DNA from: Allorhodopirellula heiligendammensis
GTDB taxonomy: Bacteria > Planctomycetota > Planctomycetia > Pirellulales > Pirellulaceae
Length of the DNA stretch: 64,000 bases
Assembly (NCBI RefSeq): GCF_007860105.1
Contig: NZ_SJPU01000003.1
Coordinates: 558,001 to 622,000, forward strand
Direction: 5' to 3'
Program-made: the position numbers and the translations under genes
In this document: positions 7,957 through 17,265 of the stretch, one piece after another
Layout: each line of letters opens with the position of its first letter
Position numbering within the stretch: position 1 is the stretch's first letter
The notes under the pieces: generated by a model
Told to the model about the DNA's origin: nothing
Databases searched by the model: none
What the model saw: the letters and a program-made list of their open reading frames with translations, nothing else

Positions 7957-9036
7957 ATGTCAAATTCAATCTGGGACTGGTGGTTCGGCGACGTACCACA
8001 GGGCTACATGGCGGTCCACCGCTCGCCAAGCCGATACACTGTCCGCCGCCGGTTTCTCGTTTTTCTAGCTGCGATTGGTGCGACGCACGGCGTTGGGGCG
8101 GCATGGCTGTGGGCCGATGGCGGAGCGATTCCCGTCAAAGCTCAGCAGGCCTCCGTTAGTTGGTCGTCGACTGCTTCGTTTGCGATGATGCTCGCGAACC
8201 AAGGGCCCGCCGGCGACGCAGTTCCGGGGAGTCTGCCGGATGCTGCGGCTTCTAATGGCGTCTCGCCTGCTGATGCGGGGCTTGGCCTGGGTGCCGACCT
8301 GAATTCGGATGCGGACAGTACGCTCTCCGCGGACGAACAACGCACCGAGCGTTTGCGGCAGTTGCTCGACGACGACGATAGAACCGAAGATGACGGTCTG
8401 TTATCGATCCCTGACACATCTGAGGAACCCGACAAAGTAGCTGATCCTGACGATGCGACTACTCCCGCAGCGAATGAGCTGGATCCTGCGGTCAAGGACA
8501 ATGAAGGCGTGTTGGCTAAGCCTTTTATCCAGCCAAGATATCCTGAAGTCGAACAGGGACGCTTCGTACTGCCGCCTCTTCGAGCTGTTTCTACCGACCA
8601 AAAGCCGATTGGCAACGGGCGGATTCCGGAAACAGTGAGCGCCGGGGACGAACTCAATATGATTGCGTTGCCTGAAGACGGTGATGAGCGAGCGTTGTTG
8701 GCCGGGGAAGCAGCATGGCCCGAATTGATCCGTCCTTGGGCGGCGCCAAACACATTTTCGCATCCCCTGTATTTTGAAGACCGGATGCTCGAACGGCATG
8801 GTCACGAGCGTTGGGGCTGTTTCCAACCTCTCGCTTCGGGCACGCGTTTCTTCGTCACGATGCCCATGCTGCCTTACCTCGCGACCGTGCAGCCGCCATG
8901 CGAGAACATTTACAGCAAAGGCTACTACCGAGTTGGGTCTCCCACACCGAAATTCTTTCAGCGTCCACCTCTGGAGCGTCGCGCGATTATCGTCGAAGCC
9001 GCAGTGGTGTCCGGAACGTTCATCGCGTTGCCTTAG
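7957..9036 (+). CDS. Conserved hypothetical protein with N-terminal membrane segment
   Basis: I do not recognise this protein (359 residues from the ATG at 7957; in-frame ATGs at 7912 and 7930 are alternatives). A basic stretch RYTVRRR precedes one hydrophobic segment (about residues 31-53) that could be an anchor or a signal peptide. The middle (about 60-240) is acidic and low in complexity, rich in Asp, Ala and Ser, and reads as a disordered linker. The last ~100 residues are ordered and aromatic-rich, with FEDRMLERHG, WGCFQPLASGTRFF and MLPYLATVQPPC. The gene lies 163 nt upstream of a TolC-type outer-membrane protein in the same direction, so a role with that envelope system is possible. 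Confidence 0.65.
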   Translation: MSNSIWDWWFGDVPQGYMAVHRSPSRYTVRRRFLVFLAAIGATHGVGAAWLWADGGAIPVKAQQASVSWSSTASFAMMLANQGPAGDAVPGSLPDAAASNGVSPADAGLGLGADLNSDADSTLSADEQRTERLRQLLDDDDRTEDDGLLSIPDTSEEPDKVADPDDATTPAANELDPAVKDNEGVLAKPFIQPRYPEVEQGRFVLPPLRAVSTDQKPIGNGRIPETVSAGDELNMIALPEDGDERALLAGEAAWPELIRPWAAPNTFSHPLYFEDRMLERHGHERWGCFQPLASGTRFFVTMPMLPYLATVQPPCENIYSKGYYRVGSPTPKFFQRPPLERRAIIVEAAVVSGTFIALP

Positions 9037-9199
9037 CCGACCCACAGGTCGGATCAGAGTTGGAACTTTCAACGGCGGGTCAAATTGCCCGTCGTAATCT
9101 GTCACCCGCTCATTCGAGTTAACGCCCGACAGGGATGTTGAGCGTCTCGAGTTGCAGTGGCCTCACCGAAGTCAATGTTTTTGAAAGATTGAGCTAGCC

Positions 9200-11359
9200 A
9201 TGGATCGGCACCCCCACAAAGACTGCCTCGAAACACCGAGCCACGTCCCAACAACGAAGCCATCAAAGACTCGTACCGGTAACGTGCAGACGCAACGTAC
9301 TCGTGCACGTCGACGGCGGTTGGCTGCGATTCTCTGTGGATGTGTCGCATCGATTGCCACGGTAGGCTGCAATCTAGCCCAGAAGATTCCCGATGGTCCG
9401 CACGATACGGTGATGTCCTATCACGATCACTCGGCGTTGAAGATTGAATATCCTGAGGTTCAGGATTGTGCGACGCCCCAGACAGCGGCGGCCGCAGCAG
9501 CAACGACGCCAAATGCCTTGCAGGATCCCTCGCAACTACCGGCTGTCGAGATCACGCTGCAAGACGCTATCCGCACGGCGCTGGCCAACAGCCCTGTGCT
9601 GCGATCGATCGGCGGTACCATCATCACCAGTCCAGCGGCGATGCGGACCGTTTACGATCCCAGTCTGGCGCACGCCAGTCCCCAGCTCGGTGTGGAAGCG
9701 GCATTGTCAGCCTTTGACGCTCAGTACTCCCAGTCCTTGTTTTGGAACAAGGTTGACGCACCTCGCAACCTCAATCCAGCAGCCATTGGAGGCGGCGGTG
9801 GTGGTGTGACCAACCTGTTCCCGACGTATACCAACCAAACGCTGGGAACCTACAACAACGAGATTCGCAAGAAGACGGCGACCGGGGCCACATTCGCGTT
9901 ACGCAACAATGTGACGTACACACGTACTGACGACCCCAGCCGTCGTAGCCAATTGTTCCCCAGTGCCTTCACGGGCTTCATGGAAGCCGAGTACCGGCAG
10001 CCGCTGATGAGAGGAGCCGGTACTACGTACAATCGGATTGTCGGCACCAGCACAATCCCCGGCACCTACAACGGTGTGTTAATTGCGCGTGTGAACGAGG
10101 ATGTGGCACTCGCAGATTTCGAAGCCGCTGTGATATCCATGGTTTCGGATGTCGAGCAAGCCTACTGGGAACTGGCGGCATCCTACCGGGTTCTTGAAGC
10201 GACCGTGAAGGGACGCGAATCTGCTCTCCAAACCTATCAATACCAGCAGGTGCGGTTGGACGTGGGTGCCGGCCGTAGCGACGAAGAAGCTCAGGCTCGA
10301 TCGCAGTATTACGAATTCGAAGCACAAGTCCAATCGGCACTCGCTGGTGATGCGGGCCTGTACCAAGTTGAGCAGCGGCTACGTTACCTAATCGGCATGC
10401 CCGCCAGCGACGGGACTTTGCTCAAGCCCACGACCGCGCCACTGGACGCCAAGGTTGTGTTCGACTGGCAGAGCGCCCTCGGCCAAGCACTTGTACGCCG
10501 CGTCGAAGTCCGTCGCCAAAAATACAATGTGAAACGTCGCGAACTCGAATTGGTTGCGGCGAGATTGAATCGACGGCCGCAAGCAGACTTTGTAGGTACC
10601 TACCGCTGGGTCGGTTTGGGAGATCACCTGATCGGCAATAGTTCCGGCGCGCCCTACAATCAAAACCTATTCAGTTCTGTGACCAGTGGTCAGTATCAGC
10701 AGTGGGGCGCGGGGGTCGAGTTCTCAGCACCGATCGGCCTGCGTGCTGCCAGCAACGCGGTTGCCCACGCAAACTTAAATCTTCAGCGTGAACGCTCCCT
10801 GCTCAATGAAACCGAACTGCGGATCAGCCACGATCTGTCAGCGTCCGCGCGATCCATCGATCTGACTTATCAGCTCGTCGAAACCAATTACAATCGCTAT
10901 CTCGCCGACCTTCGCCAGGTCGACGTGCTGCGACGACGGTATATCGACGGCACCGATAACATTAACTTTCTCTTGCAGGCCCAGCGACGCGTGGTGGTCT
11001 CGGAAGCGGAGTTTTATCGTTCGATCTCGAACTACAACCTCGCGATCCGTGACTTCCACATGCAAAAAGGTTCTCTACTCGCCTACGCGGAAATTGGTTT
11101 GGCTGAAGGTCCTTGGTGCCCCGGTGCGGAGCGAGACGCGTACGAACTGGGACGGTTCTTGGAACCCAGTCACCATCCAGAAGATATCTGCGTACCTCGT
11201 CCGATCAGCTCGGGACCTTTCGATCCCTCAGAAACCCAACCGGGCGTAGGGGGCGGGTACACCACCGATCAGATGATCGATGTGGGCATCAGTTCTCCCG
11301 GCGACGCGGAATTTGTCAGCCCGCTGCCGCTGAGCGATGGCAATGGACTTGCCGAATAG
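9200..11359 (+). CDS. TolC family outer-membrane efflux lipoprotein
   Basis: This 719-residue protein has an Arg-rich start, a hydrophobic segment and a lipobox-like VGCN (Cys at about residue 53). From about residue 110 it follows the outer-membrane efflux protein pattern of two long helical repeats: VEITLQDAIRTALANSP opens the first, and the second ends with RRYIDGTDNINFLLQAQRRVVVSEAEFYRSISNYNLAIRDF, the usual TolC-like closing helix. Such proteins form the trimeric outer-membrane channel of RND, ABC or MFS pumps. It is longer than TolC because of N- and C-terminal extensions of low complexity. No pump or adaptor gene is adjacent; the RND remnants at 16502-17255 are the nearest related sequence. 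Confidence 0.88.
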   Translation: MDRHPHKDCLETPSHVPTTKPSKTRTGNVQTQRTRARRRRLAAILCGCVASIATVGCNLAQKIPDGPHDTVMSYHDHSALKIEYPEVQDCATPQTAAAAAATTPNALQDPSQLPAVEITLQDAIRTALANSPVLRSIGGTIITSPAAMRTVYDPSLAHASPQLGVEAALSAFDAQYSQSLFWNKVDAPRNLNPAAIGGGGGGVTNLFPTYTNQTLGTYNNEIRKKTATGATFALRNNVTYTRTDDPSRRSQLFPSAFTGFMEAEYRQPLMRGAGTTYNRIVGTSTIPGTYNGVLIARVNEDVALADFEAAVISMVSDVEQAYWELAASYRVLEATVKGRESALQTYQYQQVRLDVGAGRSDEEAQARSQYYEFEAQVQSALAGDAGLYQVEQRLRYLIGMPASDGTLLKPTTAPLDAKVVFDWQSALGQALVRRVEVRRQKYNVKRRELELVAARLNRRPQADFVGTYRWVGLGDHLIGNSSGAPYNQNLFSSVTSGQYQQWGAGVEFSAPIGLRAASNAVAHANLNLQRERSLLNETELRISHDLSASARSIDLTYQLVETNYNRYLADLRQVDVLRRRYIDGTDNINFLLQAQRRVVVSEAEFYRSISNYNLAIRDFHMQKGSLLAYAEIGLAEGPWCPGAERDAYELGRFLEPSHHPEDICVPRPISSGPFDPSETQPGVGGGYTTDQMIDVGISSPGDAEFVSPLPLSDGNGLAE

Positions 11360-11437
11360 CAGATGGCCGTTGCATGGGAGACCACGGGCTGGTTTAGGAA
11401 AATGCTTTCTGAAGCCACGATTCGTGGTGCTACCGGT

Positions 11438-13549
11438 TCAGAGAGATTGCCTCGTCGGCCGTTCGCACACATAGAGCAGGACAACGGACCTCGCTGCGGC
11501 GAGGTAGTGATTGCTCGTCACCTCCACGGCTTGCTCCCACGGAACGATGTCCGCTGGGCTATCCAGGGCCGTATCAATCCACCGACGCCAGTGCCCACTT
11601 TCAAGTGCTGGCAACTCGAAGGTAAGCGGCTCCCAGTAGGCATTCAGGATCCAATGGAAAATGAGTTCGCCGTTATGCAGTTCGCCACCTAAGGCGATAC
11701 AGTGTGACGCATCGCTCCAGTCCGGCTGATGCAAACGAACTCCATGCCACGCTTTCTTGGCTTCGCGCAACATCGTGTTCACGCTGATTCGCTGCTGTTC
11801 ATGTTCGGGATCACGCAGTCTCCGGCGGGCACTCAATAGGTCGACGAATCGATGAACGTCGGCGTGCTTCTCCAAGTCTGTCCAGTCGAACCAACTCACT
11901 GGATTGTCCTGACAATAGGCGTTGTTGTTACCTCGCTGCGTGCGGCGGACCTCATCGCCCATTGTGATCATTGGGATGCCCAGTGACAGCATCGTTGTGG
12001 TGAGAAAGTTTTTCACCTGACGGTTTCGTAGTCGCTCGATCTGAGGATCATCGGTCGGGCCTTCAATGCCGCAATTCCAACTGCCATTGTTATCTGTCCC
12101 ATCGCGGTTGGCTTCCCCATTTGCCTGGTTGCGTTTCGCGTTATAAGAGACGAGGTCGTTCAGCGTGAATCCGTCGTGGCAGGTCACAAAGTTGACGCTC
12201 TGTTCAGCTTCTCGCTCCTTATGACCGTAAAACTCTGGGCTGCCCACAATGCGATCGGCAATCCGGCGAACGGAGCCGCCTTCACCGCGAAAGAAATCGC
12301 GGATGTCGTCTCGGAACCTGCCATTCCACTCACGCCACGAATCACCAACGAAATCCCCTACCTGATACAGTCCGGCGGCATCCCAAGCTTCTGCGAACAG
12401 CTTGATGCCCGCCAATTCAGGTGCCGATTCGATATCCCACAGAACAGGCGGGTTGGGGTGTGGTTGTCCCGAGCTATCCCGGGCCAGGATGGATGCCAAG
12501 TCAAATCGAAAGCCATCGACATGCATCTCCTGAACCCAATAGCGTAGGCAGTCAATGATCATGCGGCGGACAACTGGATTGTCTGCGTTCAGCGTATTTC
12601 CACAGCCACTGTAGTTGGCATAATGCTTGCCTCCATTCTCCAGGTGGTAGTACGTCTGGTTGTCGATGCCACGAAAGCACAGTGTCGGACCCGATTCATC
12701 ACCTTCAGCAGTATGGTTAAAGACAACGTCAAGGATCACTTCGATGCCCGCTCGATGAAGTGCTTTGACCATGTCGCGAAACTCATCGACCATTCCGAGT
12801 GGCCCCGGACGCGAGCTATATGCCTGATGTGGGGCAAAAAAGGAAATGGGTGCGTATCCCCAATAATTCACTTTGCCAACCGGTGCATCAAGTGCATCGA
12901 ATTGAAAGACAGGTAATAACTCGACGGCAGTGATGCCAAGTTGCTGCAAATAAGGGATCTTTTCGATCAAACCCGCGTAAGTTCCGCGTCTGTTGTCATC
13001 CAGCCCGGAGTTCGGGTGCTGCGTGAAGCCCTTCACGTGCATTTCGTAAATGATCGTCTGAGCGGCAGAACGGCGGATAGGTTCGTCGCCCTCCCAATCG
13101 TAAAGGCTCACGTCGACAACGACACTTTTCATGGCCAAAGCAGAGTTTTCGCTAAATCCTTTCGCGGCACCGCGGCAATAGCCTTGGGGTACCACGACTC
13201 CGCGACCGTACGGATCAAGCAGGACTTTCGTGGGATCGAAACGCAACCCGCGTTCAGGCTCATTGGGACCGTTGACGCGATAACCATAGAGTTGGCCGGG
13301 CTCCAAATCAGGCACGAATACGTGCCAATAGTGATAGGTGCGATTCGCAGTTGGGTGCAGAGCTATGGTCCGTACGGGATACGGGTCCGCTTCATGCTCG
13401 AACAATAAGAGCTCGACACTGGTGGCCCGACGCGAGAACAGGCTGAAGTTCACGCCGCCTGCTTGAACCGTTGCACCCAGCGGATAACTGTGCCCAACCT
13501 CGCTTGAACGAGCTTGAACTGCCAGACCTTGTGATTGAGAATCGAGCAT
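11438..13549 (-). CDS. glgX: Glycogen debranching enzyme GlgX (GH13, isoamylase type)
   Basis: This 703-residue protein hydrolyses alpha-1,6 branches in limit dextrins made during glycogen breakdown. It has an N-terminal beta-sandwich (CBM48-like; residues about 15-130) and a GH13 barrel with IEVILDVVFNHTAEG, the nucleophile region DGFRFDLASIL (D350), the acid/base region LFAEAWD (E387) and FVTCHDGFTLNDL. Length and motif order are typical of GlgX/TreX. It lies 48 nt after the kinase/solute-binding fusion gene in the same direction; the gap contains short direct repeats. No other glycogen gene is adjacent. Confidence 0.95.
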   Translation of the reverse strand: MLDSQSQGLAVQARSSEVGHSYPLGATVQAGGVNFSLFSRRATSVELLLFEHEADPYPVRTIALHPTANRTYHYWHVFVPDLEPGQLYGYRVNGPNEPERGLRFDPTKVLLDPYGRGVVVPQGYCRGAAKGFSENSALAMKSVVVDVSLYDWEGDEPIRRSAAQTIIYEMHVKGFTQHPNSGLDDNRRGTYAGLIEKIPYLQQLGITAVELLPVFQFDALDAPVGKVNYWGYAPISFFAPHQAYSSRPGPLGMVDEFRDMVKALHRAGIEVILDVVFNHTAEGDESGPTLCFRGIDNQTYYHLENGGKHYANYSGCGNTLNADNPVVRRMIIDCLRYWVQEMHVDGFRFDLASILARDSSGQPHPNPPVLWDIESAPELAGIKLFAEAWDAAGLYQVGDFVGDSWREWNGRFRDDIRDFFRGEGGSVRRIADRIVGSPEFYGHKEREAEQSVNFVTCHDGFTLNDLVSYNAKRNQANGEANRDGTDNNGSWNCGIEGPTDDPQIERLRNRQVKNFLTTTMLSLGIPMITMGDEVRRTQRGNNNAYCQDNPVSWFDWTDLEKHADVHRFVDLLSARRRLRDPEHEQQRISVNTMLREAKKAWHGVRLHQPDWSDASHCIALGGELHNGELIFHWILNAYWEPLTFELPALESGHWRRWIDTALDSPADIVPWEQAVEVTSNHYLAAARSVVLLYVCERPTRQSL

Positions 13550-13551
13550 AC

Positions 13552-13605
13552 GAGTGGCCGAATGAAGTATGAGTGGCCGAATTAATCAGCGGGCGAATTA
13601 ATCAG
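13552..13605. repeat. Short overlapping direct repeats between kinase and glgX genes
   Basis: A 12-nt unit GAGTGGCCGAAT occurs at 13552-13563 and 13571-13582, and a second 12-nt unit CGAATTAATCAG at 13578-13589 and 13594-13605. The second pair reaches into the last codons and stop of the kinase gene. The pattern looks like local slippage or duplication at the gene end. Confidence 0.7.
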
Positions 13606-15940
13606 TAGCTGGCGCTGCCCACTGATCTCCCCAACTCGTGTAAAGATCGTGAAGAAAAGCCTTCCAATCGGCAGCAGTTCGAGTGGCGGGATAGGGAGCA
13701 GGTTGCATCGGCTCGGGGGCAGACCAGACGACTTCGAACTGACCATCGTGTCGGATTTTGCCAATCCGTGGCGTCTTAAAGCAGTGCTGGGTATCCGGTT
13801 CGATTCGAATGTGACCCTCCGGAGCGGCCAGCCGCTCATTCAACATCGCCCGAATGACTTTTTTCGGGGCGATGGTTTGAGCTTCCCGAACGGCCTGTGC
13901 CCACAGTTGAACTCCCACATAGGCGGCTTCCATCGGATCCGAAACGACGCGCTGCGGATAACGCTGCGTCACTCTTTCGACGAACGCATTGTTTTCAGGT
14001 AGGTCGAGCGACTGGAAATAGGTTAATGCGGCATAATCACCCTCCACGTTTTCAATCGAAAGACTGCGCAGTTCTTGCTCACCCATGCTGAATGACAAGC
14101 ACGGAATATCAGCTGATCGGATATCTGCTTGACGCAGCGCACGGAAGAAATCCGTGTTTGAATCACCCGCAATGGCGCAGAGAATCATATCTGGTTTTGT
14201 TTTGATGATCTCACGAACCACAGGATCAAACTCGGGACTCGATAGCGGCACATACATTTCTCCCACCACGTTTGCGCCCACCGTCGCAACGTGATCTTGG
14301 ATGATCTCACTAGCGGCGCGAGGAAAAACGTAATCCGATCCGACGATGAAAAAGCGTTTCTTCCCGAGCTCTTCGATGGACCAATTGAGGGCTGGAATAA
14401 TCTGCTGATTCGGGGTGGCACCCATGTAAATGATGTTGGGTGACGTTTCCATGCCTTCGTACTGCACGGGATAAACCAACAGGTTGTCATGTTTTTCAAA
14501 AATAGGACGGACGGTTTTGCGACTGGCCGACGTCCAGCAACCGAATACCGCACAGACCTTTTCTTCGACGATAAGCCGTTCCGCTTCCATCGCGTAGGTT
14601 TCGGTGTCGGACCGACCGTCTGCTACGATTGGCTTGATGGGACGGCCCAACAGGCCACCCGTGTTATTGATTTCCTCGATCGCCATGAGCGTGGCGTCAA
14701 CAACGCTGGTTCCGCTTGTCGACATCGTTCCGCTGAGCGATTGCAGAACTCCCACCTTGATTGGCTCACCTTGCGGGACGACCGCACCGGCTGAGGTGTC
14801 ACCCGCAAAATGATGTATGGTCATCGCGATCATAGCTATCACCAACAGCAACGCGGCCCCACCAGCAACGATGGCCCGGAAATTTACCCGCGGCGGTGAC
14901 GGAGTGGGTTTCACGGCGGCGTGCGATGAGCCCGATTGACTGGGAAGATCAATTCTGATTTCCCCCGACAATGCTGCCACGACGGATTGGAGATCGGCCA
15001 GCATCTCCTCAACCGACTGGTAGCGATCGGCGGGTGCCTTCGCCAAGGCGCGAGCAATGATATCAGCACAAGCCGAAGGGATGGATGGATCGTTAACACG
15101 GGGGTCTGGGATGGTCTTCGTGCAGTGAGCGAGCATCACCTGAACAGGACCGCCCGAGTCCTGAAAGGGGCTTTTACCAGTGAGCAGACAGTAATAGGTT
15201 GCTCCCAGTGAATAAATGTCGCTGCGGGCGTCCACATTCAAACCCTGACACTGTTCGGGACTCATGAAATAGGGCGTGCCGATGACCGTTCCCGACTGCG
15301 TCAGATGCGCCGCTGTGAGCGGGTCGGATTCGGACAATTTTACCAGTCCAAAGTCCGTCACCTTCACTCTGTCGTCGGCCGCACGAAGTAAGTTCGCAGG
15401 TTTCACATCTCGGTGCACCAGACCAACTCGGTGAGCCGCTGAAATGCCGCGACATGAATCGATCAGGATGCGAGTTGCCTCGAGTGGCGTTTGCGCACCG
15501 GATTTTTTTAGCTCGTCAGCAATGCTGCCGCCCGACAGTAGTTCCATGACTAAGTAGGGGGTCGCTCCCTCCAGCCCCACCTCGTAGATCGTCGCCACGT
15601 TGGGATGACTCAGTCGACCCGCTGCCCGCGCTTCGGCTCGAAACCGATTGACAAGAACTGAATTTGCAGCAAATCGCTCTGGCAATACCTTGATGGCGAC
15701 GTTGCGCTCGATATGTGGATCGATCGCCTCGACGACAATTCCCATTCCTCCTTGGCCGATCGTCTTGATGACTTGGTACTTGCCAAGAATCTTGCCGACC
15801 CACTGCTGGGGAATACTACCGAACTGTTCGAACGTATCGTCGTCATTCCAGGCCATGCTCCTGGTTGGACCCATTGACAAGTTCGCGTCTGATTCGGGCA
15901 CCATGGGCGGCGGGTCCCCTGACGGTTGATTCGTTGTCAT
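13598..15940 (-). CDS. Ser/Thr protein kinase fused to urea/amide-type solute-binding domain
   Basis: This 780-residue predicted membrane receptor kinase has a cytosolic kinase domain at about 54-320: glycine loop IGQGGMG (61-67), VAIK lysine K84, HRDVKPAN (177-184), DFG (196-198) and a SPE in place of APE. A Pro/Ser-rich linker leads to one membrane segment (about 356-376). Residues 392 to about 770 form a type I periplasmic-binding domain of the UrtA/AmiC/FmdD kind, with IKVGVLQSLSGTM, INNTGGLLGR, VFGCWTSASRK and VYPVQYEGMETSPNIIYMGA. Binding of urea or a short amide outside would then set kinase activity inside; ligand and targets are inferred. The ATG at 15940 has AAGG before it; the TTG at 15961 is rejected. 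It precedes glgX. Confidence 0.9.
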   Translation of the reverse strand: MTTNQPSGDPPPMVPESDANLSMGPTRSMAWNDDDTFEQFGSIPQQWVGKILGKYQVIKTIGQGGMGIVVEAIDPHIERNVAIKVLPERFAANSVLVNRFRAEARAAGRLSHPNVATIYEVGLEGATPYLVMELLSGGSIADELKKSGAQTPLEATRILIDSCRGISAAHRVGLVHRDVKPANLLRAADDRVKVTDFGLVKLSESDPLTAAHLTQSGTVIGTPYFMSPEQCQGLNVDARSDIYSLGATYYCLLTGKSPFQDSGGPVQVMLAHCTKTIPDPRVNDPSIPSACADIIARALAKAPADRYQSVEEMLADLQSVVAALSGEIRIDLPSQSGSSHAAVKPTPSPPRVNFRAIVAGGAALLLVIAMIAMTIHHFAGDTSAGAVVPQGEPIKVGVLQSLSGTMSTSGTSVVDATLMAIEEINNTGGLLGRPIKPIVADGRSDTETYAMEAERLIVEEKVCAVFGCWTSASRKTVRPIFEKHDNLLVYPVQYEGMETSPNIIYMGATPNQQIIPALNWSIEELGKKRFFIVGSDYVFPRAASEIIQDHVATVGANVVGEMYVPLSSPEFDPVVREIIKTKPDMILCAIAGDSNTDFFRALRQADIRSADIPCLSFSMGEQELRSLSIENVEGDYAALTYFQSLDLPENNAFVERVTQRYPQRVVSDPMEAAYVGVQLWAQAVREAQTIAPKKVIRAMLNERLAAPEGHIRIEPDTQHCFKTPRIGKIRHDGQFEVVWSAPEPMQPAPYPATRTAADWKAFLHDLYTSWGDQWAAPATD

Positions 15941-16062
15941 GGCGGCCTTAATCAGATCCAAGTAACATTGGGGTGCACTGTCTAGGTTGTCTGCGAATGC
16001 ATAGCAGACTGTCAGGGTTGACTTTCAATCTCGGGAGTCTGCCTTCTGTCTCGATCACAAGA

Positions 16063-16333
16063 TTATACATGATCTCCTCCGGTCGAAGTCCCCGTTTCAC
16101 CGCTAAGCTCGTGACCTCCCCAGGTCCAGCCAGCGATTTCAGGCATGTCGTCGCCGTATTTGTTGATGTAGTGCCGGTGGTCGATCAGTTTGTTATGAAT
16201 CGCTTGCCCAAATTAAGCCGCTTTGGCACCTAGCTGCGGCAGCCGATCGATGACGTCTTCACAGAGATGAAAACGATCCATTTCATTCATGACGACCATG
16301 TCAAACGGGGGCGTCGTGGTTCCTTCCTCCACC
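16063..16333 (-). pseudogene. Phosphoketolase C-terminal remnant with internal stop
   Basis: Read from 16333 down, the frame gives [20 protein letters not shown], then [18 protein letters not shown], a TAA stop at 16213-16215, and then GQAIHNKLIDHRHYINKYGD and DMPEIAGWTW up to a stop at 16063. This is the C-terminal end of xylulose-5-phosphate/fructose-6-phosphate phosphoketolase, where the family has an AAY-L/F-K turn exactly at the stop; a single base change in the tyrosine codon would explain it. Only about 85 of some 790 codons remain. Nothing upstream in this window belongs to a phosphoketolase. Confidence 0.75.
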
Positions 16334-16501
16334 GTCTCCAGCGGTTTGCCTTGAAACCGCACGGTGGCATCTGTCGATAGGCACTTACCACCAGCAAATA
16401 CCTAAAGGCTGGTCAACTGGTGATCCAGTCCGATGACGCGTGCGAGCGACACCTCACCATCAGTATTGATGACCTCTGCCTTATCACCCAAGGCAACACC
16501 G

Positions 16502-17255
16502 CTAGCCCGCAATCGAATAACGTCGCCGACGATTTTTTCGCCAGATGATCGGGGCTTCCCATGGGCACTTCAATCCCATCGATCACCTGCGAGACAGGGA
16601 TCGAATGCGTCGATAGCTTGGGCGCAATTTGCAGTTCATCCAGTGACGTTGCTGCACGTAGCCGCTGTGATTCAACACTCCGGGCGACAATCGGAATGAG
16701 ATCATCACCTTCCCGGTACTGGCCGACGACGACGCCATCGGAATTTCGCTTCATCACACGCGCAAGATCATCTCGCGAAACGCCGGCGGCGCGGGCGCGT
16801 TCCTGCTTGTCCTGCGGCGTTAAGGCTTGCACCCGTTCACGCCAATTGACTCGCACTTCTTTCGTAAGTGGCGTGTTGCGGAGAATGTCGGCACCTTCCT
16901 CAGCGAGTCGCCGCAGCGTGTCAGGGTCTGCATTTGCTGGGCCGCTGAAACGGGCTTCAATCTTCCAATCGTCGAAAGCCCCGACGGAATATTTGCGGAC
17001 CCGCACCAGGGCGTCCGGGACGTTTTCCTGCACCCATGAATCCGTGGCCGTCACGAGGTCATCGACACCATCAAACGACTTAGCGTTAACAATGATTTGA
17101 GCGTACGAGGTGTACGGATCTTTGGCGCTGACGGGCAGATAAAATCGCGGTGGCCCGCGCCAATGAATGCGCTCATCGACGAGGTCGCGTCATGCTGCTG
17201 AACAAACTCCTCGATCCGTCTCAGGTCCGCGTCGGTTTGCTTCTTAACATTGTCC
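16502..17255 (-). pseudogene. RND efflux transporter remnant (periplasmic porter domain), frameshifted
   Basis: The minus strand encodes a piece of an AcrB/CzcA-like RND permease split over three frames. First comes DADLRRIEEFVQQHD to MSAFIGAG; then, after a 1-nt deletion near 17153, PPRFYLPVSAKDPYTSYAQI onward to IPVSQVIDGIEV; then, after a 1-nt insertion near 16563, WEAPIIWRKNRRRRYSIAG and a stop at 16502. These are porter-domain motifs of about 250 residues from a protein normally over 1000 residues long. Both ends are lost and the membrane domains are absent. The open frame at 16413-17054 is the longest surviving part and should not be annotated as a gene. It is fused head to tail with the phosphoketolase remnant. 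Confidence 0.75.
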
Positions 17256-17265
17256 TGCGGTCGGA

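Noticed and set aside
16413-17054. 213-codon frame as an intact gene
   Set aside because: It is the surviving part of a frameshifted RND transporter; family sequence continues in other frames on both sides.
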